From an uncultured Paraprevotella sp. (GTDB lineage: Bacteria > Bacteroidota > Bacteroidia > Bacteroidales > Bacteroidaceae): 35,573 bases of DNA. The DNA is taken from assembly GCA_944321345.1 (NCBI GenBank), contig CALUKY010000023.1, positions 1 through 35,573 of the forward strand, read 5' to 3'. The stretch's first letter is position 1. The number at the start of each line of letters is the position of its first letter. Shown piece after piece: positions 1-7,901 of the stretch. The notes under the pieces are model-generated. The model was not told the DNA's origin. It made no database searches and saw nothing but the letters and a program-made list of their open reading frames with translations. Both the position numbers and the translations under genes were made by a program.

Positions 1-75
1 ACGGCACGTACGGTGGTGTGAGAGGTCGGAAAACGAAAGTAGGAAGAAAACTACTTCGTTTTCCTCCTACTCGAT
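1..75 (+). mobile_element. 3' end of a group II intron (part of domain V and domain VI)
   Basis: The first 30 bases contain CACGTACGGTGGTGTGAGAGG-like sequence, typical of the 3' strand of group II intron domain V and the linker after it. Next comes a long hairpin (arms 39-51 and 58-70, one A/C mismatch, six-base loop) that fits domain VI, with an A at 69 in a CCTACTCGAT ending, seven bases from the likely 3' boundary at 74-75 (ends in AT). The rest of the intron, including any reverse transcriptase, would lie to the left of the window. It abuts the 3' end of the small gene at 91-240, where a terminator would be expected. The call rests on motif recognition only; no folding was run. Confidence 0.65.
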
Positions 76-90
76 TTTAAAGATGAAGTA

Positions 91-240
91 TTATTCCCAT
101 ACGTTGAAATCGCTTTCTTCGTTGCTCAAGGCATCGCTGGCGCCCAAAGTCGTATCGAAGATGTTCAAGCTGGTAGCGATCATCATTTCCTGTTCCATGC
201 CCATCATTTCGAGGGTTGGTTTCTGATATGTTTTCTTCAT
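91..240 (-). CDS. 49-aa small protein, paralogue of the gene at 14093-14248
   Basis: An ATG-to-TAA frame encodes 49 residues beginning MKKTYQKPTLEMMGMEQEMM and ending NEESDFNVWE. The gene starts 36 bases after the stop of the 806-aa secreted protein and is presumably cotranscribed with it. The copy at 14093-14248 has the same first 24 residues apart from one T/A change and the same last 10, with a divergent middle of different length, which strongly supports real coding. There is no signal peptide or membrane segment; it is acidic, rich in Met and Glu at the front and ends in Trp-Glu. Similar short MKKxYxxP-type proteins with a Trp/Asp/Glu-rich end occur in Bacteroides and Prevotella as hypotheticals (from memory). 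Function is unknown; a peptide precursor, chaperone-like partner or regulator of the upstream secreted protein are all possible. Confidence 0.85.
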   Translation of the reverse strand: MKKTYQKPTLEMMGMEQEMMIATSLNIFDTTLGASDALSNEESDFNVWE

Positions 241-276
241 TGATTATTGTTTTAGAAGGTTTGTAACTTGGAGATC

Positions 277-2697
277 TTATTTGTTGAAGATGACCTTCTT
301 GCCGCTCTTGGTTACGTAGATGCCCTTAGTCGGGTTCATTACGCGACGGCCCTGCAGATCGTAGTACTCTTCAGCTCCTGTGCTTTCAGCAACTGTATCT
401 TCAATTCCGGTAGTCGGACCACCGATAGTGATTGAGCGGATAGCCTGTGCTGCAGCCGGCAATACCAGATAGGCCTTGTTGGCACCCAAAGTACGGTCTG
501 TTTTATCCATCTGATAGAAACCTAAGCCTTTGCTGCCGTTACCTAAAATATAGGCATTGATATCACTGCCAACAGCTGTTTCCTTGTAAACACCAACCAA
601 GGCATTTTCGTTTTCTGTAGCGCCTTCCGGTGCAAAAGTGAAGTCGAAGCTGCTTTCTGTACCTTCTTTCTTCAAAAGAACAGCTACACCTGCCGGGATG
701 ACATCAGCAACCTCTTCCAAAACGGCTGTTTCCTTTGCTTCGTCAGCAGTTACGGTGTAAGCCTTAACGCCAGCCGGGATGTTCAGGGCTACAGGAGCAG
801 CCAGAGTAGCATACTCGGCAGTCATAGTCTTGGTCAATTTAGGCTGAACCGCAGGGTCGGTTACTTCTTCCAGAATCCAGGCGCAATCAGCAGTTGCTAA
901 ACCTGTATTTTCATCGCCGTGACGGTCTATTTGTTCACCTGTAGCCTTAGCAAAATATGATCCGCCATTGTTCCGGATGGCATATGCTCCGATTATTGCT
1001 TTGGAAGCCTTGAATGTAGTAGCTTGGCCTAAGTTGGCAACTACATTGTAGTTATCCATTGCCAACATGTTACTGGTGATGAGTTTGCTGTCTGCTGTCA
1101 GATAGAACACTGCCTCTTCAGGAGCGGCTGTCATCAATGGACGATTGTTTGCTCCAACTTTGTTAGATGCGATGTAGTTGTTCTGAGTGGCGCTCTTGAA
1201 ACGATAGAATTTGCCAGCTTCTGGCGCAACAATATGGATTGCGTTTTTAACTTCTGTAATTTGGTTGTAAACAGACTCGATTTCTTCGAATGTGCTACTT
1301 TCATTTAGTGCTTTAGCGGCAGCAACTGTTTCGTCATATTGTTCTGGCTTGACAAACTTTCCGAGCTCTGTACCAAATGGGTATCTTTCAAATTCAGTCA
1401 GGATGTCGGTTATATTTTTCTTAAGAAGAGAATTCGCAATATCCTTGCAGGTATTCCAATCTTCCAGAATCTGTTGTTCGACAGCGTTTTTAATGTGAGA
1501 ATTGTCTGCCATTTTTTTCTTGTATTCGTTCAAGAAATCATATTTTTCAGTATCAAATACATAGAATTCGCTATAGGTAAAGTAAGGCTGTTTTATTGTA
1601 CTGCCTTTACTATTACCGGTATTCGTTGCATTAACAGTAAAGCGAATATATTTAAATGGAGTACTGTTGCTTAATTGGGGAGATGTATAGTCGTTAGCCG
1701 CAATTAATCCATCTGCATCTTTTGTAAGATGTTTGATTTCTGTAAAACTGGTGCCATCGGCACTAACAGATATGGTAATATCTGTAGGACGATTGCTGTC
1801 ATTTCTTTTCTTTGAGTAGAAATAGAATGATGTTATCTCCTTGTTCAGACTTACCTGAATATAGTGAGGGTCATCCGGATTTGGTGATGCCGCACTCCAT
1901 GAAGAGTGGAAGAATGTTGCATCGTTGCCATCGATCAGATTGCTGATTTCACCCTCGCTGGATTCTTGTGCATTAGAAGAATATTGGGCTACATCTTTTG
2001 CCAATCCGATAGCTTTTTGCATGGTAAATTTATTGTCCGTAGCAGTTACATACTTTTCCAGATTGTCGAAGGCCTTACTTGCTTCAGCTGATAAAGTAGT
2101 TTTACCTACCGAATAGAAAGTATAAGGATGTGCTGTTTCCCATGAACTCCATGAGTCTGTATTTCCATTCCAGGCATAGGAGTAGTCTTTAGGAGTAGCT
2201 GCTTCTGATGACTTGCTGATAGTCCAGGCATGTGTTGCAGACGGATCTTTAGCTGTTCCGTCTGTGTCCTCACTCTTTACATCAGTTGCCTTAGTAATCT
2301 GACTTTCTACTGCCCATGAAGTAATGTAGACCTTCTGATTGCTGTCTGTTGCATAATTGGTCTTTCCGTCGCTACCAACGATGCCGTGAGCTGAAACTAT
2401 TTGCCATGCATTTTTTTCTTCCGGCGTAAATGCTTTTAATTGGAAAAGATGAGCTGCGTTTGCCGTGTGAAAAGCCTGTGGCTTTTTTTTGCTTATTGCT
2501 AATGAACTGCCATTGGAATAAAGGAAGAAAGTTCTGTCCTGCGAATTAGATGTTACAATGGTAGTGTTGTAGATAAAATAGTCCTGATCTGCAGTAATAG
2601 TACTTTGGCGCTGATCGGGCCAATAATAGGTTTTTGTTTCCTGTGCCTGAGCGGTCATAGCCGTCAGCAAGGTTCCCATAAGTAAGAGTTTCTTCAT
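277..2697 (-). CDS. Secreted multidomain protein with F5/8 type C (discoidin-like) domain and YDLQGRRV tail
   Basis: This 806-aa protein starts with a signal peptide (MKKLLLMGTLLTAMTAQAQ). Residues about 25-200 form a beta-rich region. Residues about 235-382 look like an F5/8 type C carbohydrate-binding domain (NLIDGNDATFFHSSWS, then HYIQVSLNKEITSFYFY). A helical linker spans about 385-490. A ricin-like segment (FYRFKSATQNNYIASNK) follows, then a beta-rich C-terminal module of about 130 residues and a final YDLQGRRVMNP...GIYV...GKKVIFNK tail. The last two elements recur in the 830-aa protein (14284-16776) and the remnant at 2950-3952. I see no catalytic motif, so surface-exposed or secreted glycan binding is the best guess. 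The gene has its own promoter at 2751-2758 and is followed by the 49-aa small gene. Confidence 0.85.
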   Translation of the reverse strand: MKKLLLMGTLLTAMTAQAQETKTYYWPDQRQSTITADQDYFIYNTTIVTSNSQDRTFFLYSNGSSLAISKKKPQAFHTANAAHLFQLKAFTPEEKNAWQIVSAHGIVGSDGKTNYATDSNQKVYITSWAVESQITKATDVKSEDTDGTAKDPSATHAWTISKSSEAATPKDYSYAWNGNTDSWSSWETAHPYTFYSVGKTTLSAEASKAFDNLEKYVTATDNKFTMQKAIGLAKDVAQYSSNAQESSEGEISNLIDGNDATFFHSSWSAASPNPDDPHYIQVSLNKEITSFYFYSKKRNDSNRPTDITISVSADGTSFTEIKHLTKDADGLIAANDYTSPQLSNSTPFKYIRFTVNATNTGNSKGSTIKQPYFTYSEFYVFDTEKYDFLNEYKKKMADNSHIKNAVEQQILEDWNTCKDIANSLLKKNITDILTEFERYPFGTELGKFVKPEQYDETVAAAKALNESSTFEEIESVYNQITEVKNAIHIVAPEAGKFYRFKSATQNNYIASNKVGANNRPLMTAAPEEAVFYLTADSKLITSNMLAMDNYNVVANLGQATTFKASKAIIGAYAIRNNGGSYFAKATGEQIDRHGDENTGLATADCAWILEEVTDPAVQPKLTKTMTAEYATLAAPVALNIPAGVKAYTVTADEAKETAVLEEVADVIPAGVAVLLKKEGTESSFDFTFAPEGATENENALVGVYKETAVGSDINAYILGNGSKGLGFYQMDKTDRTLGANKAYLVLPAAAQAIRSITIGGPTTGIEDTVAESTGAEEYYDLQGRRVMNPTKGIYVTKSGKKVIFNK

Positions 2698-2750
2698 AAG
2701 TGGTATGTTTTTGATTAGGTAAAATATTTCAAGATATTATATTGTCTAGG

Positions 2751-2758
2751 CAAATGTA
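2751..2758 (-). promoter_or_regulatory. Bacteroides-type -7 box upstream of the 806-aa gene
   Basis: On the minus strand this reads TACATTTG, a match to TAnnTTTG, about 55 bases before the start codon at 2697. No clear TTTG -33 element is seen at the usual distance. Confidence 0.5.
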
Positions 2759-2868
2759 TGCTTTTTTTTAGAAAAAGCCTTCCATTTAATGTTAAATCTA
2801 GGATGAAAATAAGAAATTCTTACAAAACTGCTATTTTTTGCTTTGTGAAATCTCATTGGGGGCATCAT

Positions 2869-2902
2869 AAAAAAAGCGCCCGGTTTTAATCCGAACGCTT
2901 TT
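2869..2902 (-). terminator. Rho-independent terminator after the secreted-protein remnant
   Basis: On the minus strand AAAGCGTTCGG pairs with CCGGGCGCTTT around an ATTAAAA loop (two G-U pairs), followed by a run of seven T. It lies about 48 bases downstream of the remnant's stop, showing that the transcription unit ended here without a small partner gene. Confidence 0.8.
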
Positions 2903-2949
2903 AGTGATATTCCAGAACTTTAAAAGATCTGTTCTTAAGTTGGTTGTGA

Positions 2950-3952
2950 TCAGTTGAAAATAACTTTCTTGCCGCTCTTGGTTACATAAAAACCCTTAGT
3001 CGGGTTCATGACGCGACGGCCCTGCAGGTCATAGTACTCTTCTGTTTCTACGCCTTCGGCAACGGTTCCTTCAATTCCGGTAGTCGGACCACCAATGATG
3101 ATAGAACGGATAGCCTGTGCTTCTTTCGGCAATACCAAGTAAGCCTTGTTGGCGCCCAGATTGCGATCGTCAGTACTCATTTGGTAGAAGCCTAAGCCTT
3201 CGCTGCCGTTACCTAAAATATAGGCGTTGATATCACTGCTGATAGCTGTGGTTACATAAACACCTGTCAGAGAGTTTTCGTTCTCAGTAGAGCCTTCCGG
3301 TGCAAAAGTGAAGTCGAAGCTGCTTTCTGTACCGTCTTTCTTCAAAAGAACAGCTACACCTGCCGGGATGACATCAGCAACCTCTTCCAAAACGGCTGTT
3401 TCCTTTGCTTCGTCAGCAGTTACGGTGTAAGCCTTAACGCCAGCCGGGATGTTCAGGGCTACAGGAGCAGCCAGAGTAGCATACTCGGCAGTCATAGTCT
3501 TGGTCAATTTAGGCTGCTGGGTTGCATCGGTAACTTCTTCAATATACCAGGCGCATTGGGTCTTGCTTTGATAAGCATCGCTTCCGGATTTGTTTACCCA
3601 ACGGTCCACCGCGTTTCCGGCAGCTGTAGCATACCAGGCGCCGCGTCCGGCAGTTGTTTCAATACTGTGATCTGTTACAATGAAATAACGTTCTTCACCA
3701 GCATCTTCGAATGTGAACTCTGAACCTAATCCGCTATTCTGGTTTTTGATGAAGTATTCAGTGACACTCACTCCTTCCGGAGTAATGAGGCGGTTGTCGG
3801 CTGTAAGATAGAATACGGTGCTGGCATCGGCTGTATTGGTCATCATCATACGACCCGGTTTGTTGCTTCCTTCAAATGCTTCTGTTGCGCTCAGATAAGC
3901 GCCGGTGGCTCCCGAATAGGGCAAGCATCAAGAAAGTCATAAATTTTCTCAT
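2950..3952 (-). pseudogene. Deletion remnant of a secreted YDLQGRRV-tail protein (signal peptide out of frame)
   Basis: An ATG at 3952 encodes a normal signal peptide start (MRKFMTFLMLALFG), but that frame soon stops. The rest of the coding sequence is open in another frame from about 3924, with only a TTG as possible start immediately after a TGA. The downstream 323 residues align with the C-terminal part of the 806-aa protein from its ricin-like segment (GATGAYLSATEAFEG, then CAWYIEEVTD) through the shared C-terminal module and the YDLQGRRVMNP tail. This looks like an internal deletion that removed the N-terminal domains and broke the frame near residue 14. The promoter (3998-4005) and terminator (2869-2902) are intact. 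It could be expressed only by TTG initiation or frameshifting. Confidence 0.75.
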
Positions 3953-3997
3953 GTAGATAATTAAATAAGTGTTAGGTGATATTTTGGTATTATGGGG

Positions 3998-4005
3998 CAA
4001 ATATA
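3998..4005 (-). promoter_or_regulatory. -7 box upstream of the remnant gene
   Basis: On the minus strand it reads TATATTTG, an exact match to TAnnTTTG, about 45 bases upstream of the ATG at 3952. Confidence 0.5.
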
Positions 4006-4080
4006 AACATTTCTAATAAAAAATAGAAGTTTTCTGTCTTTGTTTATTAACTGGAATCTTGCTATTACAAAGAATATCAT

Positions 4081-4126
4081 AAAAAAAGTGTAAATGGATG
4101 CAGTATTCCGTGCTATCCATTTACAC
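4081..4126 (-). terminator. Rho-independent terminator after the GH95 gene
   Basis: A perfect 12-bp stem (4088-4099 with 4115-4126) is followed on the minus strand by seven T. It lies 24 bases downstream of the GH95 stop codon. Confidence 0.85.
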
Positions 4127-4150
4127 ATTAATTTTATAAGACAATTATCT

Positions 4151-7100
4151 TCAAGAGAGAACTAACTTACGTGTGTTGATATTACCTTTTTTGTCAGTCA
4201 CTTGAATCAGATACATTGGTGATGCATGATTCTTTAATTTAAAGCATGGCTTTTGGGTGGTTAATAAAATATGACCTTCCACATCGTAAACAACTACTTG
4301 ATGCACATTACATCCTTTTACCGTTACGGTGTTGTTCCGGACATCAAGTGAAAAATCAGAGTTGTCTACTGTCTGATTGATCTGTGTTGAGATTTTGGAA
4401 CAGTCGATTTTAACCTTATCTCCTTTCTTTGCCGGAATACTGATCGCATTCCAATCATTTGATTCAGTTTTGACCTCTTTCTCGTTAACATATACCGTTG
4501 CAGTAGAAATACCCGGGTAGGATACATACAAAGGACTTCCCTGATTGGAAATAATATCCACCGTTTGAGCTTTCAAATCTTTCCAGGAAACATTTACGGT
4601 GAAATCACCGATAGCCTTTAATCCTTTTACCGATCCGTTTCTCCATACTTGCGGAAGTGCCGGGAGTACTTGAATGGTATCCGTGTGACTTTGCATCAGC
4701 ATTTCTGCAATACCCGCACAGGCTCCGAAGTTTCCGTCAATCTGGAATGGAGCGTGAGCATCGTACAGATTATAATAGATACCACCGCCTGCGGTGCTGT
4801 GATGACGTAATGCCAGTTCCAGGATATCATGTGCGTGATCTCCATCCTGCATTCTTGCCCATAAGTTGATTTTCCATCCCATAGACCATCCTGTGGACGC
4901 ATCTCCTCTTAATTTCAGCGAATTCAAGGCAGCTTCAAAATACGGACTTGTAGAGGTGACCTGATTAAAAGGATATACACACATTAGATGTGACATATGG
5001 CGATGGCCGTTTTGTCCTGCTTCATAAGAACTTTCCTTCCATTCTTTCAGCAAAGGATCCCCTGTTTTGACTCCATTCAGTTCTTTACCCCAAGTTCCGG
5101 TATATTTTTCAATCCTTAAACCTTTGTCAAGTTTTTCCAAACGGTCGGACAGCAGGTTCAGCTGCTGTTCGCTCAGTCCGCTTTTGGCTCCCAGAATTTC
5201 AGCGGCTTTTTGGGTATTGGCAAACAGATCCCAAACTAATTGCTGCGCATGGGCAACTCCGTCTTCTGTGGGGCCATGTTCCGGAGAGTATTCCTTAGGA
5301 CATACATACTGTCCGTCTGTATCTTTCACCAGACGTTCCAGCCAGAACTCCGATGCGCTCCACATGGTAGGGAATACTTTGGCCAGATATTCCTTGTCGA
5401 GTGTGTAGCGGTAGTGCTGCCAGAGATGAGTGCAGTACCAGGCATTAGCAATGACATAATTGTGCATGAACGAACCGACTCCTCCAAAGATGTTGTTCTC
5501 GGTATAACAGGTCCAGCCTTTAGTCTGTCCGGCATCTCTGGCATATCCTTTCCATTCATCATGATTCATCGCCATATTGGTAATATAGTTTATAAATGGC
5601 ATATGAAGTTCCGAGAGGTTGGTAATCTCAGCGGGCCAGTAATTCATCTGGACATTGATATTAGAGTGAATATCCCCGTTCCATGCAGGCTCTGAAGAGT
5701 TGTTCCAGATACCTTGCAGATTTGACGGAAGGTCTACTCCGCGTGAAGATCCCAGCATCAGATAGCGTCCGTAATTGAAGTACAATGCTTCCAGCATCAG
5801 GGCATAGTCTTCCGTTCCGGAAGTTCTCTGTGCATATTTCTTTACCAGTTCATCTGTCGGGAGATTATTGTTGGCTCCTTCCAGATTCAAATCCACACGA
5901 TTGAAGAATGAAGTATAGTCTGATACATGAGTCGCATACAGATCATTCCAGCCTTTCTGTGCAGCTGCATCAACTCTTTGCAGTATTTTTGCTTCCAGTT
6001 CTTCTGTAGCAGAGGTATAGGCAGGGGAGTAAGCATCGAAGTCAGTACCTCCACCCAATATTACCAAAATTTCATTGGCCGCCTTTACAGTAATGCCCTC
6101 CTCGGTTGTTTCCACAGAGCCTCCTGTCGGTACGACCTTTAAGCGGGCATTATAGCTGACTGTCTGCAGTTTGCCCTTGAAACATGCGTATCCGTTCTTA
6201 TATTCTGTTTCGGCCTTTATCCCAGGTTTTCCGGATTCCATCGTAAACCGTAAGCTGAGTTTTCCCGGTTCAGACGCTTTCAGGCGCATGGCAACAACCT
6301 TATCCGGGTAACTGGCGATATATTCTCGTGTATAGGTTACTGATTTGTCCGGACTCTTATAGACTACAGAAGCAGTGGCATTGGTCAGGTCCAGCTGCCG
6401 GTAATAGTCTTGTACCGGATAGGTGTCTCCATAGCTGAAGCCTTCCTCTCCCAGACTTTCGATATACACACTTCCAAAATTCTCATAGTCTCCGTACTCC
6501 GATCCGTTGTCCTTGCTGGTTCCGGACCATAATGTCTTCTCGTTGAACTGTACTTCTTCTTTCAATACTCCACCGAATATGCTGGCACCGAACTGTCCGT
6601 TTCCTATCGGCAGGCTGTATTCCATCCATTTGTCAGATACGTTCGTAAGTGTGGCAGGTTGTGTGTACCATAGAGTAAGGTTATGTTCGGGTTTATAATC
6701 CTTAATCCCTTTCACTTTATAGTCCGCATACACCATTTCTGTTGGTTCAACAAAATAGACTGGATTGTTCTTGTCGTCAGCGCTCCACAGTCCGATCTCG
6801 TTACCGGTCTGTGCACCCTGCCATTGATTAAATGCAGGTCGTTGTTCGTATCCGTTGACATGGATTTCCCAGGCCGGTGCATAAGCCGAATAGTTGGTTG
6901 TATACAGGCGGAAACTTCCGTCCCATTTTTCTGACCGGGTTTTGATACGTGCGTTGTCGTTGCCGTCTTCTTCTGATGCAAATGCGTAATGACCGGCCTT
7001 GTTTACCAGCTGGAAACTGTTTTCATCACCTACAAACTTCCATAATTGCTCGTCAATCGGGTCCGGATGGGCCAGAACTGCCGGTTCGTTAATTCCCGCA

Positions 7101-7657
7101 TCTTGCATGGTGTTTCCATTTTCGCAGAATTTTATGAAATACCAGGTTTCTTTGTCTTCGGTACTGAATTCTGGCAGACGAGTGGTTGTCGCAATAAATT
7201 GTAACGGATTATTCATATCTCCCGCAGTATATTCGCCAAGCAATTTCCCTGGTCCGGCTCCACCCCATTGATTCATACTGGAAGCTCCGTCTTTCCGTTG
7301 CAGCTCCCAACAGTCAGAAAAATTAGCATTCGGACTTGCGATCAGTTTTAAGTGTTCTCCCTGGGTAGAAGAAACATAATAGCCTCCGGAAAATGAGATA
7401 TAGTTTCCGGCTTTGCTTTTCATAACAAAATCGTTCTGGTCACCTATCAGTGCCCACTTCTGATTATCAGCAGACGTTTTCTCCGCTGTAATCAATTGTT
7501 TTCCTGCCCCCGGATCTGAAATTGTCGCCAATCCGGTTTTAAACTGTACATAATACCACGTTGTATCGTTCGTTACCGAAAACTTCGGCAGTATTTGTCC
7601 TTGCGCTGTCATGAAGAACATGGATGCGCACATGAGTATTTTAAATTTATTTTTCAT
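4151..7657 (-). CDS. Secreted GH95-family alpha-L-fucosidase (or alpha-L-galactosidase)
   Basis: The protein has 1168 residues and a signal peptide (MKNKFKILMCASMFFMTAQGQ). Two tandem beta-rich domains lie at about 30-155 and 170-303, each starting TWYY/TWYF and ending with NQW...NNP. The GH95 body runs from about 328 (LWYTQPA) to 1090. Family landmarks are SLPIGNGQFGASIFGG near 348, NINVQMNYW at 666-674 (the Asn pair that activates water in characterised members), SPEHG with Glu793 as likely general acid, and FQIDGNFG with Asp974. Family enzymes release terminal fucose or galactose from host and plant glycans by inversion. The last 50 residues (VVVYDVEGHILL to RKLVLS) resemble a Bacteroidetes C-terminal sorting-type domain. 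The enzyme is expected to be periplasmic or surface-exposed. Family call is firm, substrate is inferred. Confidence 0.92.
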   Translation of the reverse strand: MKNKFKILMCASMFFMTAQGQILPKFSVTNDTTWYYVQFKTGLATISDPGAGKQLITAEKTSADNQKWALIGDQNDFVMKSKAGNYISFSGGYYVSSTQGEHLKLIASPNANFSDCWELQRKDGASSMNQWGGAGPGKLLGEYTAGDMNNPLQFIATTTRLPEFSTEDKETWYFIKFCENGNTMQDAGINEPAVLAHPDPIDEQLWKFVGDENSFQLVNKAGHYAFASEEDGNDNARIKTRSEKWDGSFRLYTTNYSAYAPAWEIHVNGYEQRPAFNQWQGAQTGNEIGLWSADDKNNPVYFVEPTEMVYADYKVKGIKDYKPEHNLTLWYTQPATLTNVSDKWMEYSLPIGNGQFGASIFGGVLKEEVQFNEKTLWSGTSKDNGSEYGDYENFGSVYIESLGEEGFSYGDTYPVQDYYRQLDLTNATASVVYKSPDKSVTYTREYIASYPDKVVAMRLKASEPGKLSLRFTMESGKPGIKAETEYKNGYACFKGKLQTVSYNARLKVVPTGGSVETTEEGITVKAANEILVILGGGTDFDAYSPAYTSATEELEAKILQRVDAAAQKGWNDLYATHVSDYTSFFNRVDLNLEGANNNLPTDELVKKYAQRTSGTEDYALMLEALYFNYGRYLMLGSSRGVDLPSNLQGIWNNSSEPAWNGDIHSNINVQMNYWPAEITNLSELHMPFINYITNMAMNHDEWKGYARDAGQTKGWTCYTENNIFGGVGSFMHNYVIANAWYCTHLWQHYRYTLDKEYLAKVFPTMWSASEFWLERLVKDTDGQYVCPKEYSPEHGPTEDGVAHAQQLVWDLFANTQKAAEILGAKSGLSEQQLNLLSDRLEKLDKGLRIEKYTGTWGKELNGVKTGDPLLKEWKESSYEAGQNGHRHMSHLMCVYPFNQVTSTSPYFEAALNSLKLRGDASTGWSMGWKINLWARMQDGDHAHDILELALRHHSTAGGGIYYNLYDAHAPFQIDGNFGACAGIAEMLMQSHTDTIQVLPALPQVWRNGSVKGLKAIGDFTVNVSWKDLKAQTVDIISNQGSPLYVSYPGISTATVYVNEKEVKTESNDWNAISIPAKKGDKVKIDCSKISTQINQTVDNSDFSLDVRNNTVTVKGCNVHQVVVYDVEGHILLTTQKPCFKLKNHASPMYLIQVTDKKGNINTRKLVLS

Positions 7658-7750
7658 GATTGGTATAGTTTTGTGAAGTAAATAAATTCATTTGATTTAC
7701 TTGTAATCTTATACATACAAGTCCTACAACCCGATCATTTATAGTCAACA
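7655..7750. repeat. GH95 leader, proximal copy of a diverged direct repeat
   Basis: The bases just upstream of the GH95 start (including CAAATAAATTCATT-like and ACTTGTAAT motifs, then ATCATTTATAG near 7735) recur in the same order and orientation at 12442-12660. The copies flank the 1436-aa gene. Identity is high in two blocks but interrupted by a longer spacer in the distal copy. Confidence 0.6.
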
Positions 7751-7837
7751 AAGCATCTTGGTGATTCTTTCCAAACATGCAGATATATAACCTCACTGGA
7801 AATTAATCGTTCAAGATCTCTACCACTTCCAACAAAA

Positions 7838-7879
7838 GAATTGCTGCCACACACTACGTGCAACGTGTGGCAGCAATTC
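7838..7879 (-). terminator. Strong hairpin terminator after the 1436-aa gene
   Basis: A perfect 15-bp stem (7838-7852 with 7865-7879) encloses a 12-base loop. On the minus strand it is followed by TTTTG, a short U tract. It starts about 22 bases downstream of the stop codon of the gene above. Confidence 0.75.
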
Positions 7880-7901
7880 CATAGAGAATGGAGACGCTCC
7901 C

